Shown here one piece after another: positions 46,104-56,883 of a DNA stretch of 64,000 bases. Within the stretch, counting starts at the first letter, position 1, and every line of letters starts with the position of its first letter. The stretch comes from Prochlorococcus marinus CUG1433 (GTDB taxonomy: Bacteria > Cyanobacteriota > Cyanobacteriia > PCC-6307 > Cyanobiaceae), in NCBI GenBank assembly GCA_017644425.1, contig JAEPLN010000001.1, positions 682,001-746,000 of the forward strand, written 5' to 3'. The notes under the pieces are model-generated. The model searched no databases. It had not been told where the DNA came from and worked only from the letters and a program-made list of their open reading frames with translations. The translations under genes were made by a program, and so were the position numbers.

Positions 46104-47226
46104 TTATTCAATAGATTCATTAGAAGAAATATTCATACGTAATAATTCATGAATAAATGGTTCAAGTCCACCATCTAAAACACTATCTAAATCATTAGTC
46201 TCCTGCATAGTCCTAAGATCTTTTACCATTTGATAGGGATGGAAAACATAATTTCTTATTTGATTGCCCCATGCAGCTTCCACAATATCACCTTTAATAT
46301 CAGCGACTTCTGCAGCTCGTTGTTCTTTAGCAATCACTAATAGTTTAGACTTTAAAAGTAACATAGCTTTTTCTTTATTTTGTAATTGAGATCTTTCTTG
46401 GGTACATCTTACTGAAATCCCTGAAGGCAAATGAACAATTCTTACTGCTGTTTCTACTTTATTAACATTTTGTCCTCCCGCTCCACCGGATCTACTCGTT
46501 GTAATTTCTAAATCTTTTTCAGGTATATCAAGTGAAATATTATCATCTAATTTTGGCATAACCTCTACCCCAGCAAAGCTGGTTTGTCTTTTGCCATTGG
46601 CATTAAAAGGAGAAATTCTCACTAATCTATGAGTTCCTTTTTCATGCTGCAGATAGCCGTATGCATATTTTCCATCAATTTCAAACGTTACACTTTTAAT
46701 ACCTGCTTCTTCTCCTTGAGATAATTCATTAATGTCAAGGTGCATTTGATTATTATCGGCCCATCTTGAGTACATTCTTAATAATATCTCTACCCAATCC
46801 TGCGCATCTGTTCCCCCCGCACCTGCGTTAATAGAAACTACTGCTCCTTCCTTATCGTATTCACCACATAACAATCTTTCAAATTCCCATTTATCTAAAT
46901 TCTCTCTTAATTTCTTTAACCCCTGCTGAGATTCTAAAATCATTTCTTCTTCAGGTTCTAAATAATAAAGCTCAAGAGAGGCATTAGCATCAGAAATAAA
47001 AGTTTTCCATTTATCCAACAATTCTAGTTGTGCTTTGACATCATCAAGGATTAACATTTGCTTTTTAGCTTCTTCTTGATTTTCCCAAAATTCAGGTTGA
47101 GCAGAAATTTGCTCTAACTCTTTCCTTTTCGCTTTTAATCTTGGAACGTCAAAGACAATCCTGAGCATTACCCAGGCGCGCTGTTAATTCCGAAAGATCT
47201 TTTTTAAAATCTGTAATATCTATCAA
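46104..47226 (-). CDS. prfB: Peptide chain release factor 2, made by programmed +1 frameshifting
   Basis: RF2 reads UAA and UGA stops. The main frame (from base 47150) carries the class I release-factor domain with the peptidyl-hydrolysis motif [10 protein letters not shown]. The frame without frameshift would begin artificially at MLRIVFDVP. Upstream, a 25-codon leader frame (TTG at 47226; product ending LGNAQDCL) reads CTT then TGA C; a +1 shift on CTT gives ...[14 protein letters not shown], exactly the RF2 family sequence. Together the product is about 373 aa, the normal RF2 length. AGGA lies 5 bases before the CTT, like the stimulatory internal Shine-Dalgarno. The TTG start is uncertain, since upstream codons remain open and no strong ribosome site is seen. 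Confidence 0.93.
47149..47154 (-). promoter_or_regulatory. prfB programmed +1 frameshift site (CTT TGA)
   Basis: On the minus strand the sequence is AGGATTGTCTTTGAC; the slippery CTT (47154-47152) and in-frame TGA (47151-47149) followed by C reproduce the classic RF2 autoregulatory site. Low RF2 lets the ribosome slip by +1 and make more RF2. Confidence 0.93.
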
Positions 47227-47302
47227 AATAGAATTTAATCGTTATTTATAATCTAACAAGCACTTTTGTTTAATAGTATAAACTAAGTATTATTTTAAAA
47301 AA

Positions 47303-47557
47303 ATGTCCAAAGTTGAAATTTATACTTGGCAATATTGCCCATTCTGTATTCGAGCAAAATCACTACTCAAGAAAAAAAATGTAAATTTTACAGAATATAA
47401 AATAGATGGCGACGAAGATGCCAGAGCATTGATGATTGAAAGAGCTGATGGTAGAAGAACATTACCACAAATATTTATAGATAATGAAGGTATCGGAGGC
47501 TGCGATGATCTCTATGCATTAGAAAATGAAAATAAATTAGAAGTATTATTAAACTAG
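47303..47557 (+). CDS. grxC: Glutaredoxin
   Basis: The 84-aa thioredoxin-fold protein has the dithiol active site CPFC (C12-C15) near the N-terminus, the glutathione-binding TLPQIFID cis-proline segment, and GGCDDLYAL near the C-terminus. It reduces disulfides and glutathionylated proteins. It is directly followed by gshB after 5 bp, so production of glutathione and its main carrier are linked. It diverges from prfB. Confidence 0.95.
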   Translation: MSKVEIYTWQYCPFCIRAKSLLKKKNVNFTEYKIDGDEDARALMIERADGRRTLPQIFIDNEGIGGCDDLYALENENKLEVLLN

Positions 47558-47562
47558 ACCTT

Positions 47563-48486
47563 ATGAAATTTCTATTCGTAATAGATCCAATTAAAAATAT
47601 AAATCCCTTAAAAGATTCAACTGCTGCTTTAATGCAAGCATCATCAAAAAAAAATATTGAAATCTGGAGTTGTACTCCTCAAGACCTTGAAGCTAGAGGT
47701 GATGAAGTATGGGCATCTTCCGTAAAAGTTGAAGTAAATCCGTGGATTTCTTTCAAAGAGAATGATTGCATACCTCTCGCCGAATTTAATTGCATTTGGA
47801 TGAGAAAAGATCCTCCTGTAAATGAGGCTTATTTATATGCAACCCATCTTTTAGAAGTTGCCGAAAGAAAAGGAGTAAAAGTAATAAACAAACCCTCATC
47901 GTTAAGAGCATGGAATGAAAAGCTAGGTGCTTTGAGATATAGCCACTTAATGGCACCTACAATAGTTGCGAGTAAGGTAAAAGATCTTATTAATTTTGCA
48001 AATATAAATAATGAAGTAGTCATAAAACCTCTTGGAGGAAAAGGTGGTCAAGGTGTTATAAGGATAAATAAAAATTATCCAGGCATTAAATCAATCATTG
48101 AATTAATCACTTCTCAAGAAGAATTACCCGTTATGATGCAAAAATTTATTCCTGAAGTCATAGAGGGTGATAAAAGAATAATTATCGTAAACGGAGAAGC
48201 AATTGGATCTATAAATAGGATTCCTCAAGGAGGTGATTTTAGGAGTAATTTAGCGATGGGAGGTAAGGCTGAACCCACATTATTAACAGAAAAAGAAAAA
48301 AGTATCTGCTCAGAATTATCTCAACACTTCAAAGATGAAGGTTTATTTTTTGTGGGTATTGATGTAATAAATGGAATGCTTAGCGAGATTAATGTAACCA
48401 GTCCAACAGGTTTAAGAGAAATAGAAAATTTAACCAATAAGAATGTTTCTGCGGAAGTTATTGAAAAATTAGTAGAAATTATCTAG
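47563..48486 (+). CDS. gshB: Glutathione synthetase
   Basis: The 307-aa ATP-grasp ligase adds glycine to gamma-glutamylcysteine. The bacterial GshB pattern is clear: [20 protein letters not shown] at the start, [17 protein letters not shown] as the ATP-grasp loop, [20 protein letters not shown], and the metal-binding [18 protein letters not shown] near the end. It is in one unit with grxC. Its last 8 bases overlap the 3' end of menF on the opposite strand. Confidence 0.97.
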   Translation: MKFLFVIDPIKNINPLKDSTAALMQASSKKNIEIWSCTPQDLEARGDEVWASSVKVEVNPWISFKENDCIPLAEFNCIWMRKDPPVNEAYLYATHLLEVAERKGVKVINKPSSLRAWNEKLGALRYSHLMAPTIVASKVKDLINFANINNEVVIKPLGGKGGQGVIRINKNYPGIKSIIELITSQEELPVMMQKFIPEVIEGDKRIIIVNGEAIGSINRIPQGGDFRSNLAMGGKAEPTLLTEKEKSICSELSQHFKDEGLFFVGIDVINGMLSEINVTSPTGLREIENLTNKNVSAEVIEKLVEII

Positions 48487-49891
48487 GATTTTTAGCGCAA
48501 AATATCTGTTTTATTATAGATTCAAATTTTAATTTAATCTCATCTATTTCTTCCTCTAAAACGGAGCCTAAAACTATACCTGAACCTGCAGTAAGTTCAA
48601 TATTTTCTTCAATACATCTTACGCCTCTTATTGCCAAAAGAAATGAAGCATTTCCTGATGAATCAACCCAACCCATTGGAGAAGCATAATTTCCTCTTGG
48701 AAAAGACTCAAGAGTATTTATCCAATCCAATGCTGTATTTTTTGGGTATCCACAAACGGCCGGAGATGGATGTAGGTTTTTAAGTAATTCAAAAGGACAA
48801 ATATTTTCAACTTTAGAGAAAATAAGTGTTTGCAAATGAGAAATATCTCCAAATGAATTTACCTTGATATCACTTTTTTTAAAGTTTGTTATTTTTGAGA
48901 CTTCTAAAGATTCAATCAAATACTGTATTACATAATTATGTTCCTTTAAGTCTTTAGTACTTTTTAGGAGTTTCTTAAAATTTGAATTAGTAGAGATAGT
49001 TCCAGCAAGAGCCTCTAAAGTTAAATTAGGTTTAGAAAAAGAAAATAATTTCTCTGGAGAAGCTCCAAACAAAATATCCTTACTATTCCTTTTCCAAACG
49101 TATCTACATGTATTTGGCTGCTTCTTTTTGAATCTTTTTAAAATTTCTACTAAATCTAATTTATTTTTTAATTTTATTTTAATCCTATTCGCTAAAACTA
49201 TCTTTTCAAGGATACCTTTCTCTACTAATTGAATTCCTCTATTTATTACTTTTTTCATATCTGTTTTAGAAGTTTCTAAGGAACGTGAGAAATCATCAAT
49301 ATAAGGGGAATCAAAACTAGTTTTTAAGACAGATGATTTTATTAATTTTGAGCCAGAATTAATAACTTGATTTCTAATTGTCCATATTTCTTCAATTAAT
49401 GTTCTTAATGATGATTTACCTTCAACATGACCATTGATTCTTAACCAGCAATTCTTATCACTTTTAGTAATTAATATTTTTGGCAAGATGGCTTCCAAAC
49501 TAGGGGTATCTGAAGGTAAATTCTTATTATTCAAATTTTCAGAGAAAGAAAATAAATAAATTATTTTTGAAAGTGCAGAATTATGCGATTCATTAGTTAA
49601 ATTAATTAAATTTTTAAAATTCTCAGAATTAAACTCTTTTGCTACCTCAAATCTTTTTGGACCATCCAGAGTAACATATTTACACTTTTCGAAAGCTATA
49701 TATGAAATGCCGTCAGATTCCTCCCAAAATGAAGAAAACGGATATTTATTTATTAACAATTCATAAACTTGAAATAAATCAATACAAGGAATCTCAACAC
49801 AAATACTTACTAATCCAGAATTTTCAACTTTCTTATCGAAAGAGGAAAATACATCTTTTAAAAAATCTGTTAAGTTTAAATCATTTTTCAT
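48479..49891 (-). CDS. menF: Isochorismate synthase (menaquinone/phylloquinone pathway)
   Basis: The 470-aa chorismate-utilising enzyme has a diverged N-terminal half and a conserved catalytic half (from about 215). [54 protein letters not shown] and GSGIVLGS are the signatures of isochorismate and salicylate synthases. In cyanobacteria this opens phylloquinone synthesis for photosystem I. It diverges from menA, with menC, menE and a DHNA-CoA thioesterase beyond, which fixes MenF over TrpE or PabB. Confidence 0.93.
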   Translation of the reverse strand: MKNDLNLTDFLKDVFSSFDKKVENSGLVSICVEIPCIDLFQVYELLINKYPFSSFWEESDGISYIAFEKCKYVTLDGPKRFEVAKEFNSENFKNLINLTNESHNSALSKIIYLFSFSENLNNKNLPSDTPSLEAILPKILITKSDKNCWLRINGHVEGKSSLRTLIEEIWTIRNQVINSGSKLIKSSVLKTSFDSPYIDDFSRSLETSKTDMKKVINRGIQLVEKGILEKIVLANRIKIKLKNKLDLVEILKRFKKKQPNTCRYVWKRNSKDILFGASPEKLFSFSKPNLTLEALAGTISTNSNFKKLLKSTKDLKEHNYVIQYLIESLEVSKITNFKKSDIKVNSFGDISHLQTLIFSKVENICPFELLKNLHPSPAVCGYPKNTALDWINTLESFPRGNYASPMGWVDSSGNASFLLAIRGVRCIEENIELTAGSGIVLGSVLEEEIDEIKLKFESIIKQIFCAKNPR

Positions 49892-49992
49892 TACTTATTG
49901 AAAATAACTAAAAATCATGCAATAAAGTAAAAAATGTAACTCAATTTATAAACTACATTTAAAAATTTTCTAATTTTGTGTGTTAATTAAAA

Positions 49993-50910
49993 ATGGACGA
50001 AGATAAAAAAAAATTATGGAAACAAGCAATAAAATGGCCTCTTTATTCTGTTGCCATACTTCCAGTTTTAATAACAGGGGCTTATTTACTCAATCAATAT
50101 GAAAAGGTAAAAATTTATAATTTGATTGCATTTACTTTAGCTGCAATTTTGATATTACTTTGGGAAAATCTTACTAATGATTTATTCGACGCAGAAACAG
50201 GAATCGATGAATTTAAATTCCATTCAATTGTAAATCTTGTAAAAAATAAAAAAATAATTTCATTTATTGCATATACATCTTTAGTTATTGGTTTATTAAT
50301 AATTTCAATTATTTCAGTATCAACAAGTATAAACATTTTGATTTTGGTGGCAGCTTGCTGCTTCTTAGGATATTTATATCAAGGCCCTCCTTTTAGATTT
50401 GGCTATCAAGGTTTAGGAGAACCATTATGCTGGCTTGCATTTGGACCGTTTGCTTACTCTGCAATCTTAATTGCGTTAAATCCATCTAATATTTTCTTTG
50501 AAGATATTCCCTGGAAAGTTTCTTTATTACTTGGTTCAGGACCTTCCTTGGCAACAACTCTTGTATTATTTTGTTCTCATTTTCATCAAATTTCTGAAGA
50601 TAAAAAGCATGGGAAAAATTCACCTTTAGTTCGCTTAGGGTCAAAAAAAGGTTCTCAATTTGTGCCTTGGATAATTTTTACAATATATATTTTTCAACTT
50701 TTCACTATAGTTAATGGATTTATTCCAGTGTTTTGTATCCTTTATTTGATTAGTTATCCTCAAGCAATAAAACTTATAAATTTATTAAGTTCTTCATATA
50801 AAAACCCTAGTGCAATAAAAAATTGTAAATTTATCGCAATAAAATTTCAAACTCTTAATGGAGTTGGCTTAATCACAGGATTAATATTTAATTACTTGCT
50901 TCATAAATGA
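49993..50910 (+). CDS. menA: 1,4-Dihydroxy-2-naphthoate phytyl/prenyltransferase MenA
   Basis: The 305-aa UbiA-family membrane protein has about eight hydrophobic helices. The first aspartate-rich motif is NLTNDLFDAETGID (near 54-67), and YQGPPFRFGYQGLGE (about 129-143) is typical of MenA. It attaches the phytyl chain to DHNA in phylloquinone synthesis. Its stop overlaps the menC start by 4 bp (ATGA), so the two are translationally coupled. Confidence 0.95.
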   Translation: MDEDKKKLWKQAIKWPLYSVAILPVLITGAYLLNQYEKVKIYNLIAFTLAAILILLWENLTNDLFDAETGIDEFKFHSIVNLVKNKKIISFIAYTSLVIGLLIISIISVSTSINILILVAACCFLGYLYQGPPFRFGYQGLGEPLCWLAFGPFAYSAILIALNPSNIFFEDIPWKVSLLLGSGPSLATTLVLFCSHFHQISEDKKHGKNSPLVRLGSKKGSQFVPWIIFTIYIFQLFTIVNGFIPVFCILYLISYPQAIKLINLLSSSYKNPSAIKNCKFIAIKFQTLNGVGLITGLIFNYLLHK

Positions 50911-51872
50911 ACTTAATATTTCAAAAAAAATCTTATAGCTTTAAGTTATCCGCCAAAGTAGAAAATTCTAAAACCACTTACCATACAAAATCGGGTTGGA
51001 TAATTAAATTAACAAGTAATGATAAAAAAATTGGGTTTGGAGAAGTTTCACCGCTTCATAAAGAAGACTTAAAAAAGTGTGCAAAACAACTAGAAATGAT
51101 ACCTTCGTATGTGGAATTATTTAATTTATCTGAGCAAATAAATATTTTTCATCCATGCATTCAATCTGCAATAAATTCTGCATTAGCCGAAATAAATGGA
51201 AAAATAATTTTTAAAGAAAACTACTACTTTGATGAATTTAATAAAACAGCCATATTATTAAATCATGAAAATGTGGTTTCAGATCTAAATGAAATTAAAA
51301 AAAGACAATCTGATATTGGAAAATCATTAACAATAAAATGGAAAGTAGCATTAAAAAATAATCATGAGGAAGAAGCAAGTTTAGAAGAAATTTTAAGCCA
51401 AATAGACAATAATATTAAGTTAAGAATAGATGCTAATGGTTCTTGGGGAAGAGAGATAGCTAATAGATGGGCTGATATTTTGAAGGGCAACAAAAATATA
51501 GATTGGTTAGAACAACCTCTATGCGTTGATGATATTGATGGACTAACAGAACTAAACAAAAAAATCCCTATAGCCTTAGACGAATCACTTTTAAAATTTC
51601 CAAATTTGATTGATGAGTGGAAAGGTTGGCAAATTCGAAGACCTTCTCAAGAAAATAATCCAGTTAAGCTTTTAAGAGAATTAGAAAATAAAAAAGGTTT
51701 AATATCTATAAGTACCTCATTTGAAACTGGTATAGGGAAGAGATGGCTTTATCATTTATCATCTCTACAATTACAAGGACCGACTCCAAAAGTTCCTGGT
51801 TTAGCAATGAATAGATTCCCTAATTCGTTTCTATTTTTAAATGAAGCAAAAAAGATATGGGATCAACTATGA
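50907..51872 (+). CDS. menC: o-Succinylbenzoate synthase
   Basis: The 321-aa enolase-superfamily dehydratase has a lysine in IKWKVAL, the metal ligands in RIDANGSW, WLEQPL and IALDESL, and a C-terminal STSFETGIG. It makes o-succinylbenzoate from SHCHC. Sequence outside these motifs is divergent, as usual in this family. It is coupled by ATGA overlaps to menA before and to menE after. Confidence 0.93.
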   Translation: MNLIFQKKSYSFKLSAKVENSKTTYHTKSGWIIKLTSNDKKIGFGEVSPLHKEDLKKCAKQLEMIPSYVELFNLSEQINIFHPCIQSAINSALAEINGKIIFKENYYFDEFNKTAILLNHENVVSDLNEIKKRQSDIGKSLTIKWKVALKNNHEEEASLEEILSQIDNNIKLRIDANGSWGREIANRWADILKGNKNIDWLEQPLCVDDIDGLTELNKKIPIALDESLLKFPNLIDEWKGWQIRRPSQENNPVKLLRELENKKGLISISTSFETGIGKRWLYHLSSLQLQGPTPKVPGLAMNRFPNSFLFLNEAKKIWDQL

Positions 51873-53071
51873 AAAATAAAATTCATACTATTGAAGTTGA
51901 AAATAACGAAACTCAATCTGTAGAGAAAATTATTGAAAAAATTAGAGAGAATAAAATTATTTATGTGAAAAACAAATTTTATCAAGACAAATATGTATTA
52001 AACTCAATTAATGAAAATGGGCCAGCAATTATCTTAAACAGTAGTGGGAGTTCTGGAAAACCGAGACAATGTTTTCACCATTTAGATAATCTTAAATTAT
52101 CTGCAGCTACATCAGGTCAATGGCTAATAGAGCAAGGATTTGAATTGCAAAACTGCTTAATTTTAAATACTTTACCCCTGAACCATATAAGTGGATTAAT
52201 GCCAATTTTTAGAAGTCAAACTTGGGGATGTGATTGTATTAATATTTCTCCGAATTTGATAAAAAAAACTCGAGAACTTTTACTTTTTACAATTAAATTT
52301 AAAAAAAACAAAAAACACTTGATTACGTCATTAGTACCTACACAATTACAAAGACTTTTAGCTCAAAAAGATGGAATAAGTTGGTTAAAAATTTTTGATC
52401 TAATTTGGGTAGGTGGAGCTTCAATTTCAGAAGAAACTGCAGAACAATGTATAAGAGAAAAAATAAAATTAGCACCTTGTTACGGCTCAACTGAAACAGC
52501 AGCAATGGTTACGATTTTAAAACCAAAAGAATTCTTAATGGGTTTTAAAAATGTTGGAGAAATACTACCTGATACAAAAATAAGAATTAACGCACAAGGA
52601 TTAATCGAGATAAAATCAGCCAGAATTGGAATCGAAATAATAGACTCTTTTAAAACTGAAAATTTCAAGAATAAAAATGGGTGGTGGCAAACAAGTGATT
52701 TAGGTGAAATTATTCAAATCAATAATTCTCTCTATTTAAACTTTGTTGGCAGAAGTGATAATGCCTTTAATTCAGGAGGAGAAATCGTTTTCCCTGAAGT
52801 AATTGAATCTAGATTAAATGATTTTATTATGAAAGAAAATATCCCAATTAATAAATTCAATATTTCAAAAGTATCTAACAAATTATGGGGAAATAAAATT
52901 AAAGTAATAGTTGAATTTAGAGAACTTACAAATAATAAAAATATTGAAATATCTTTAAATTTATTAAAAAAATTTTCTCAAAGTTGGCCTAAACATGAAA
53001 AGCCTGAAAAGTGGATTGTTAAAAACAAAAATAGCATTACAGAAAAAATAAACTATAAATTTGAAAAATAA
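51869..53071 (+). CDS. menE: o-Succinylbenzoyl-CoA ligase
   Basis: The 400-aa ANL-superfamily enzyme activates o-succinylbenzoate with ATP and CoA. The P-loop ILNSSGSSGKPRQ (about 54-66), the YGSTETAAM substrate region, SDLGE and GRSDNAFNSGGE motifs are present. It is shorter than plant or E. coli enzymes. An ATG at 51857 would add four residues, but the ATG at 51869, overlapping the menC stop as ATGA, follows the same coupling pattern as menA-menC and is preferred. It ends 3 bp from the thioesterase gene on the opposite strand. Confidence 0.92.
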   Translation: MKNKIHTIEVENNETQSVEKIIEKIRENKIIYVKNKFYQDKYVLNSINENGPAIILNSSGSSGKPRQCFHHLDNLKLSAATSGQWLIEQGFELQNCLILNTLPLNHISGLMPIFRSQTWGCDCINISPNLIKKTRELLLFTIKFKKNKKHLITSLVPTQLQRLLAQKDGISWLKIFDLIWVGGASISEETAEQCIREKIKLAPCYGSTETAAMVTILKPKEFLMGFKNVGEILPDTKIRINAQGLIEIKSARIGIEIIDSFKTENFKNKNGWWQTSDLGEIIQINNSLYLNFVGRSDNAFNSGGEIVFPEVIESRLNDFIMKENIPINKFNISKVSNKLWGNKIKVIVEFRELTNNKNIEISLNLLKKFSQSWPKHEKPEKWIVKNKNSITEKINYKFEK

Positions 53072-53074
53072 TAA

Positions 53075-53527
<453 letters not shown>

Positions 53528-53536
53528 TTAAAGAAA

Positions 53537-54724
53537 TTATCTATCAACAGATCCCATAATGACATCTATTGAACCAAGGATAGCCATAATATCAGCTATT
53601 TTGGCACCTTTCAGAATATGAGGCAATATTTGCAGATTATTTAAATCAGCTGCTCTGATTTTAAATCTCCATGGGGTAACTTCATTATTTCCTTGAATAA
53701 ATACACCTATTTCTCCTTTGCCGGACTCTAATCTTGTATATAATTCTCCGTTAGGAATTTTAAAAGTTGGAGCAACCTTCTTAGCTACATATTGATAGTC
53801 AATACCAAATATTTCACTTTTCTTATCTTCAGTCGCCATTCTTTGAGCTTCTAAATTTTCTGTTGGACCTCCTGGAATCATTTTGCAGGCTTGGCGAATG
53901 ATGCTTAGTGATTGTCTCATCTCTTCAACTCTTACTCGATATCTCGCATAACAATCTCCTTCTTTTTCTGAAGCAATCTGCCAATCAAAATCGTCATAAC
54001 ATTCATAACTATCGACTTTCCTTAAATCCCAGGAGACTCCAGAAGCTCTAAGCATTGGCCCAGACAAAGACCAATTAATTGCCTGGTCCCTTTGTATTGT
54101 TCCAAGACCTTCAATTCTTTTTCTAAAAATTGGATTATTTGTGATTAATTTTTCGTATTCATCTATCTTAGGACCGAACCAATCGCAAAAGTCTATACAT
54201 TTTTCTAACCATCCGTATGGGAGATCACATGCGACACCGCCTATCCTAAAGAAATTATTATTTATTAGCCTTTGCCCAGTAGCAGCTTCCCAAAGATCAT
54301 AGATCATCTCTCTTTCTCTAAAAATATAGAAAAATGGAGTTTGAGCTCCCACGTCTGCTAAAAAGGGACCAAGCCATAAAAGGTGATTAGCAATACGATT
54401 AAGTTCGAGCATAAGAACTCTGATGTAACTAGCTCTTTTAGGAACTGGAATATTAGCTAATCTTTCAGGAGCATTTACTACAATAGCTTCATAAAACATT
54501 CCTGCTGCATAATCCATTCTGCTTACATAAGGTACATACATTACATTTGTCCTATTTTCAGCTATCTTTTCCATTCCTCTATGTAAATATCCAATTACTG
54601 GCTCACAATCAATGACATTCTCACCATCAAGGGTTACAACTAACCTTAAAACCCCATGCATTGAGGGATGGTGAGGGCCAAAATTGACCACCATTGGTTC
54701 TGTTCTAGTCTCTAGCTGAGCCAT
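53537..54724 (-). CDS. ndhH: NAD(P)H:plastoquinone oxidoreductase subunit H (NDH-1)
   Basis: The 395-aa 49-kDa-type subunit of NDH-1 lies on the stroma/cytoplasm side of the complex, near the plastoquinone site, and serves cyclic electron flow and respiration. Signatures include [15 protein letters not shown] (about 14-28), [16 protein letters not shown], and [13 protein letters not shown] at the C-terminus. It stands apart from the other ndh genes, as usual in cyanobacteria. It diverges from rsmH with 38 bp between the starts. Confidence 0.98.
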
Positions 54725-54762
54725 TCGAAATTTAACTTCTAAATAAATCTTAGTCGAAAGTT

Positions 54763-55665
54763 ATGCAAACTGACCTATCTGATTCATCTTTTTTCAATCA
54801 TCAATCAGTTATGACAGATGAGATTATGGCCTCATTAGAGCATTACCCACTTATACATAACAATCAACTTAAGGGAATAGACGCAACTTTAGGCGGAGGC
54901 GGGCACTCCTATCATTTATTGAGAAAATATTCGGATTTAAATATAATTGGACTTGATCAAGATCCATTCGCAAGAAAATCAGCATCAAAAAAACTTGATG
55001 AGTTTAAAAGTAGGATTGATATAAGGGCTTCAAATTTTGCAGATTTTGTACCAAAAGAAAAAGTTTCTTTTGTGATTGCAGATCTTGGAGTAAATAGTAA
55101 CCAAATTGATGACCCTAAAAGAGGATTTAGTTTCCAAAAAGATGGTCCGCTTGATATGCGCATGAATCCTTTTCTTGATGTTGATGCAGAAAAATTAATT
55201 GAGGCTTTAAATGAAAAAGATCTAGCTAACCTAATTTATAAATATGGAGATGAGAGATTGTCAAGAAAGATTGCTAGGAAAATAAAATTAGATTTAAAGG
55301 AAAATGGGAAATATTCTGGGACAAAAGAGTTAGCATATTCTATTGCAGGCTGCTTCCCACCAAAACAAAGATATAAAAAAATACATCCAGCAACAAGAAC
55401 ATTTCAAGCACTAAGAATTGCTGTTAATAAAGAAATTGAAGTATTAGAAAAATTTTTGCAAGTTGTACCTGAATGGCTTTTGCCAGGGGGTATTATTTCT
55501 ATTATTAGTTTTCATTCCCTTGAAGATAGGTTAGTTAAAAGTTGTTTTAAGAATGATCAAAGACTAAAAAACCTGACAAAAAAGCCAATAACTCCTTCCG
55601 AACAAGAAGTCGAACTAAACAAAAGAGCTAGAAGTGGAAAATTAAGAATTGCTCAATTAAATTAA
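54763..55665 (+). CDS. rsmH: 16S rRNA (cytosine-1402 N4)-methyltransferase RsmH
   Basis: The 300-aa SAM enzyme (formerly MraW) methylates C1402 in the decoding centre. FFNHQSVMTDEI, GIDATLGGGGHS as the SAM loop, DLGVNSNQID, GPLDMRMN, PATRTFQALRIAVN and ISFHSLEDRLVK match the family in order. In most bacteria it heads the dcw cell-wall cluster; here it is isolated. It converges on the cysteine desulfurase gene. Confidence 0.97.
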   Translation: MQTDLSDSSFFNHQSVMTDEIMASLEHYPLIHNNQLKGIDATLGGGGHSYHLLRKYSDLNIIGLDQDPFARKSASKKLDEFKSRIDIRASNFADFVPKEKVSFVIADLGVNSNQIDDPKRGFSFQKDGPLDMRMNPFLDVDAEKLIEALNEKDLANLIYKYGDERLSRKIARKIKLDLKENGKYSGTKELAYSIAGCFPPKQRYKKIHPATRTFQALRIAVNKEIEVLEKFLQVVPEWLLPGGIISIISFHSLEDRLVKSCFKNDQRLKNLTKKPITPSEQEVELNKRARSGKLRIAQLN

Positions 55666-55678
55666 AAGCCTATAATTT

Positions 55679-56824
55679 CTATCGTAATGATCTGATCGTA
55701 TCTGTAAGAATATGAATTGCTTGTTTTATATCTTTTGAATTAGTACTTAATCCAATACTTAACCTTATTGAAGATTCTGCATCTTTAATAGATCTACCTA
55801 AGGCTAGTAAAACATGAGATGGTTCACCATTACTACATGCAGATCCAGTAGAACAAATTATTTTAGATTTTAAAAGTTTATGAAACTTTGCTCCGTTTAA
55901 ATCCAATACAGTCAAATTTAGATTGTGAGGTAATCTTTTTTCTAAGGAGCCATTAATTAATAAACCAGAATTATTTTTTAACAACCCTTCTAAAAGGTTA
56001 TTTCTATAAAAAAGTAATTTCTCAGCATTATTTTTTTGATTAAAAACTGCTATCTCTATTGCTTTAGCAAAGCCAACTACTAAAGGAAGAGGTAATGTGC
56101 CGGACCTAAGACCATATTCCTGACCTCCTCCAACAATTAAAGGCTCAAGATTAATTTCTTCATCAATCAAAAGAAGTCCTATCCCTTTAGGACCATATAT
56201 TTTGTGAGAACTCATCGTTACCATGTTTACATCTAATAAAAGATTGTCTAACGCCATATAACCTAAACATTGTGCAAAATCAGAGTGAAATGTTATTCCT
56301 CTCGATTTACATATTTTTGAAATATTTTCTATGGGCTGAATAACTCCTATTTCGTTATTTGCCAACATTACACTAACCAGAAATGTATCTTCTCTTATAT
56401 TTTTTTTGAATTGTTCTTCTGAAATTAAGCCATCTTTCTCAGGATTAATTTCTGTAACCATAAATCCCTCTTTTTTTAGTTGGTATAAGGGCTCCAAAAC
56501 AGCTTTATGCTCCGTTTTTAAGGTAATAATATGTCCATAATTTCCTGTTTTTTTATAGAAATTTCTAGCAAAACCTAATAACGCTAAGTTATTAGATTCA
56601 GTTGCTCCACTTGTAAAAATAACTTTTTTATTCTTAAGAAATAAACTTTGTTCTATTTTTTCTCTTGATGCTTCCAATATAGCGCTTGCGTTGATCCCCG
56701 CCAAATTAGATTTGCTTGCAGGGTTAGAAAATATCTCACTCCAAAAAGGTTTCATAGAATCAACGACATCTCTAGAGCAAGGAGTCGAAGATTGATAGTC
56801 TAGTAGTATAGGAGTTGATAGCAT
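55679..56824 (-). CDS. Cysteine desulfurase (IscS/NifS type)
   Basis: The 381-aa PLP protein has the lysine in SSHKIYGPKGIGLL, FTSGATESNN, and the sulfur-carrying cysteine in STGSACSNGEPSH with the loop length of group I (IscS-like) enzymes. It removes sulfur from cysteine for iron-sulfur clusters and thio-tRNAs. Neither iscU nor other cluster genes are adjacent. An equally possible role is sulfur delivery to tRNA (as for mnmA). It diverges from the response regulator gene. Confidence 0.92.
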   Translation of the reverse strand: MLSTPILLDYQSSTPCSRDVVDSMKPFWSEIFSNPASKSNLAGINASAILEASREKIEQSLFLKNKKVIFTSGATESNNLALLGFARNFYKKTGNYGHIITLKTEHKAVLEPLYQLKKEGFMVTEINPEKDGLISEEQFKKNIREDTFLVSVMLANNEIGVIQPIENISKICKSRGITFHSDFAQCLGYMALDNLLLDVNMVTMSSHKIYGPKGIGLLLIDEEINLEPLIVGGGQEYGLRSGTLPLPLVVGFAKAIEIAVFNQKNNAEKLLFYRNNLLEGLLKNNSGLLINGSLEKRLPHNLNLTVLDLNGAKFHKLLKSKIICSTGSACSNGEPSHVLLALGRSIKDAESSIRLSIGLSTNSKDIKQAIHILTDTIRSLR

Positions 56825-56883
56825 TATGTTTAGTATATAAAATTCTGTTTATTACTAGAAAATCAAATTAAAGAATTAAAAAA

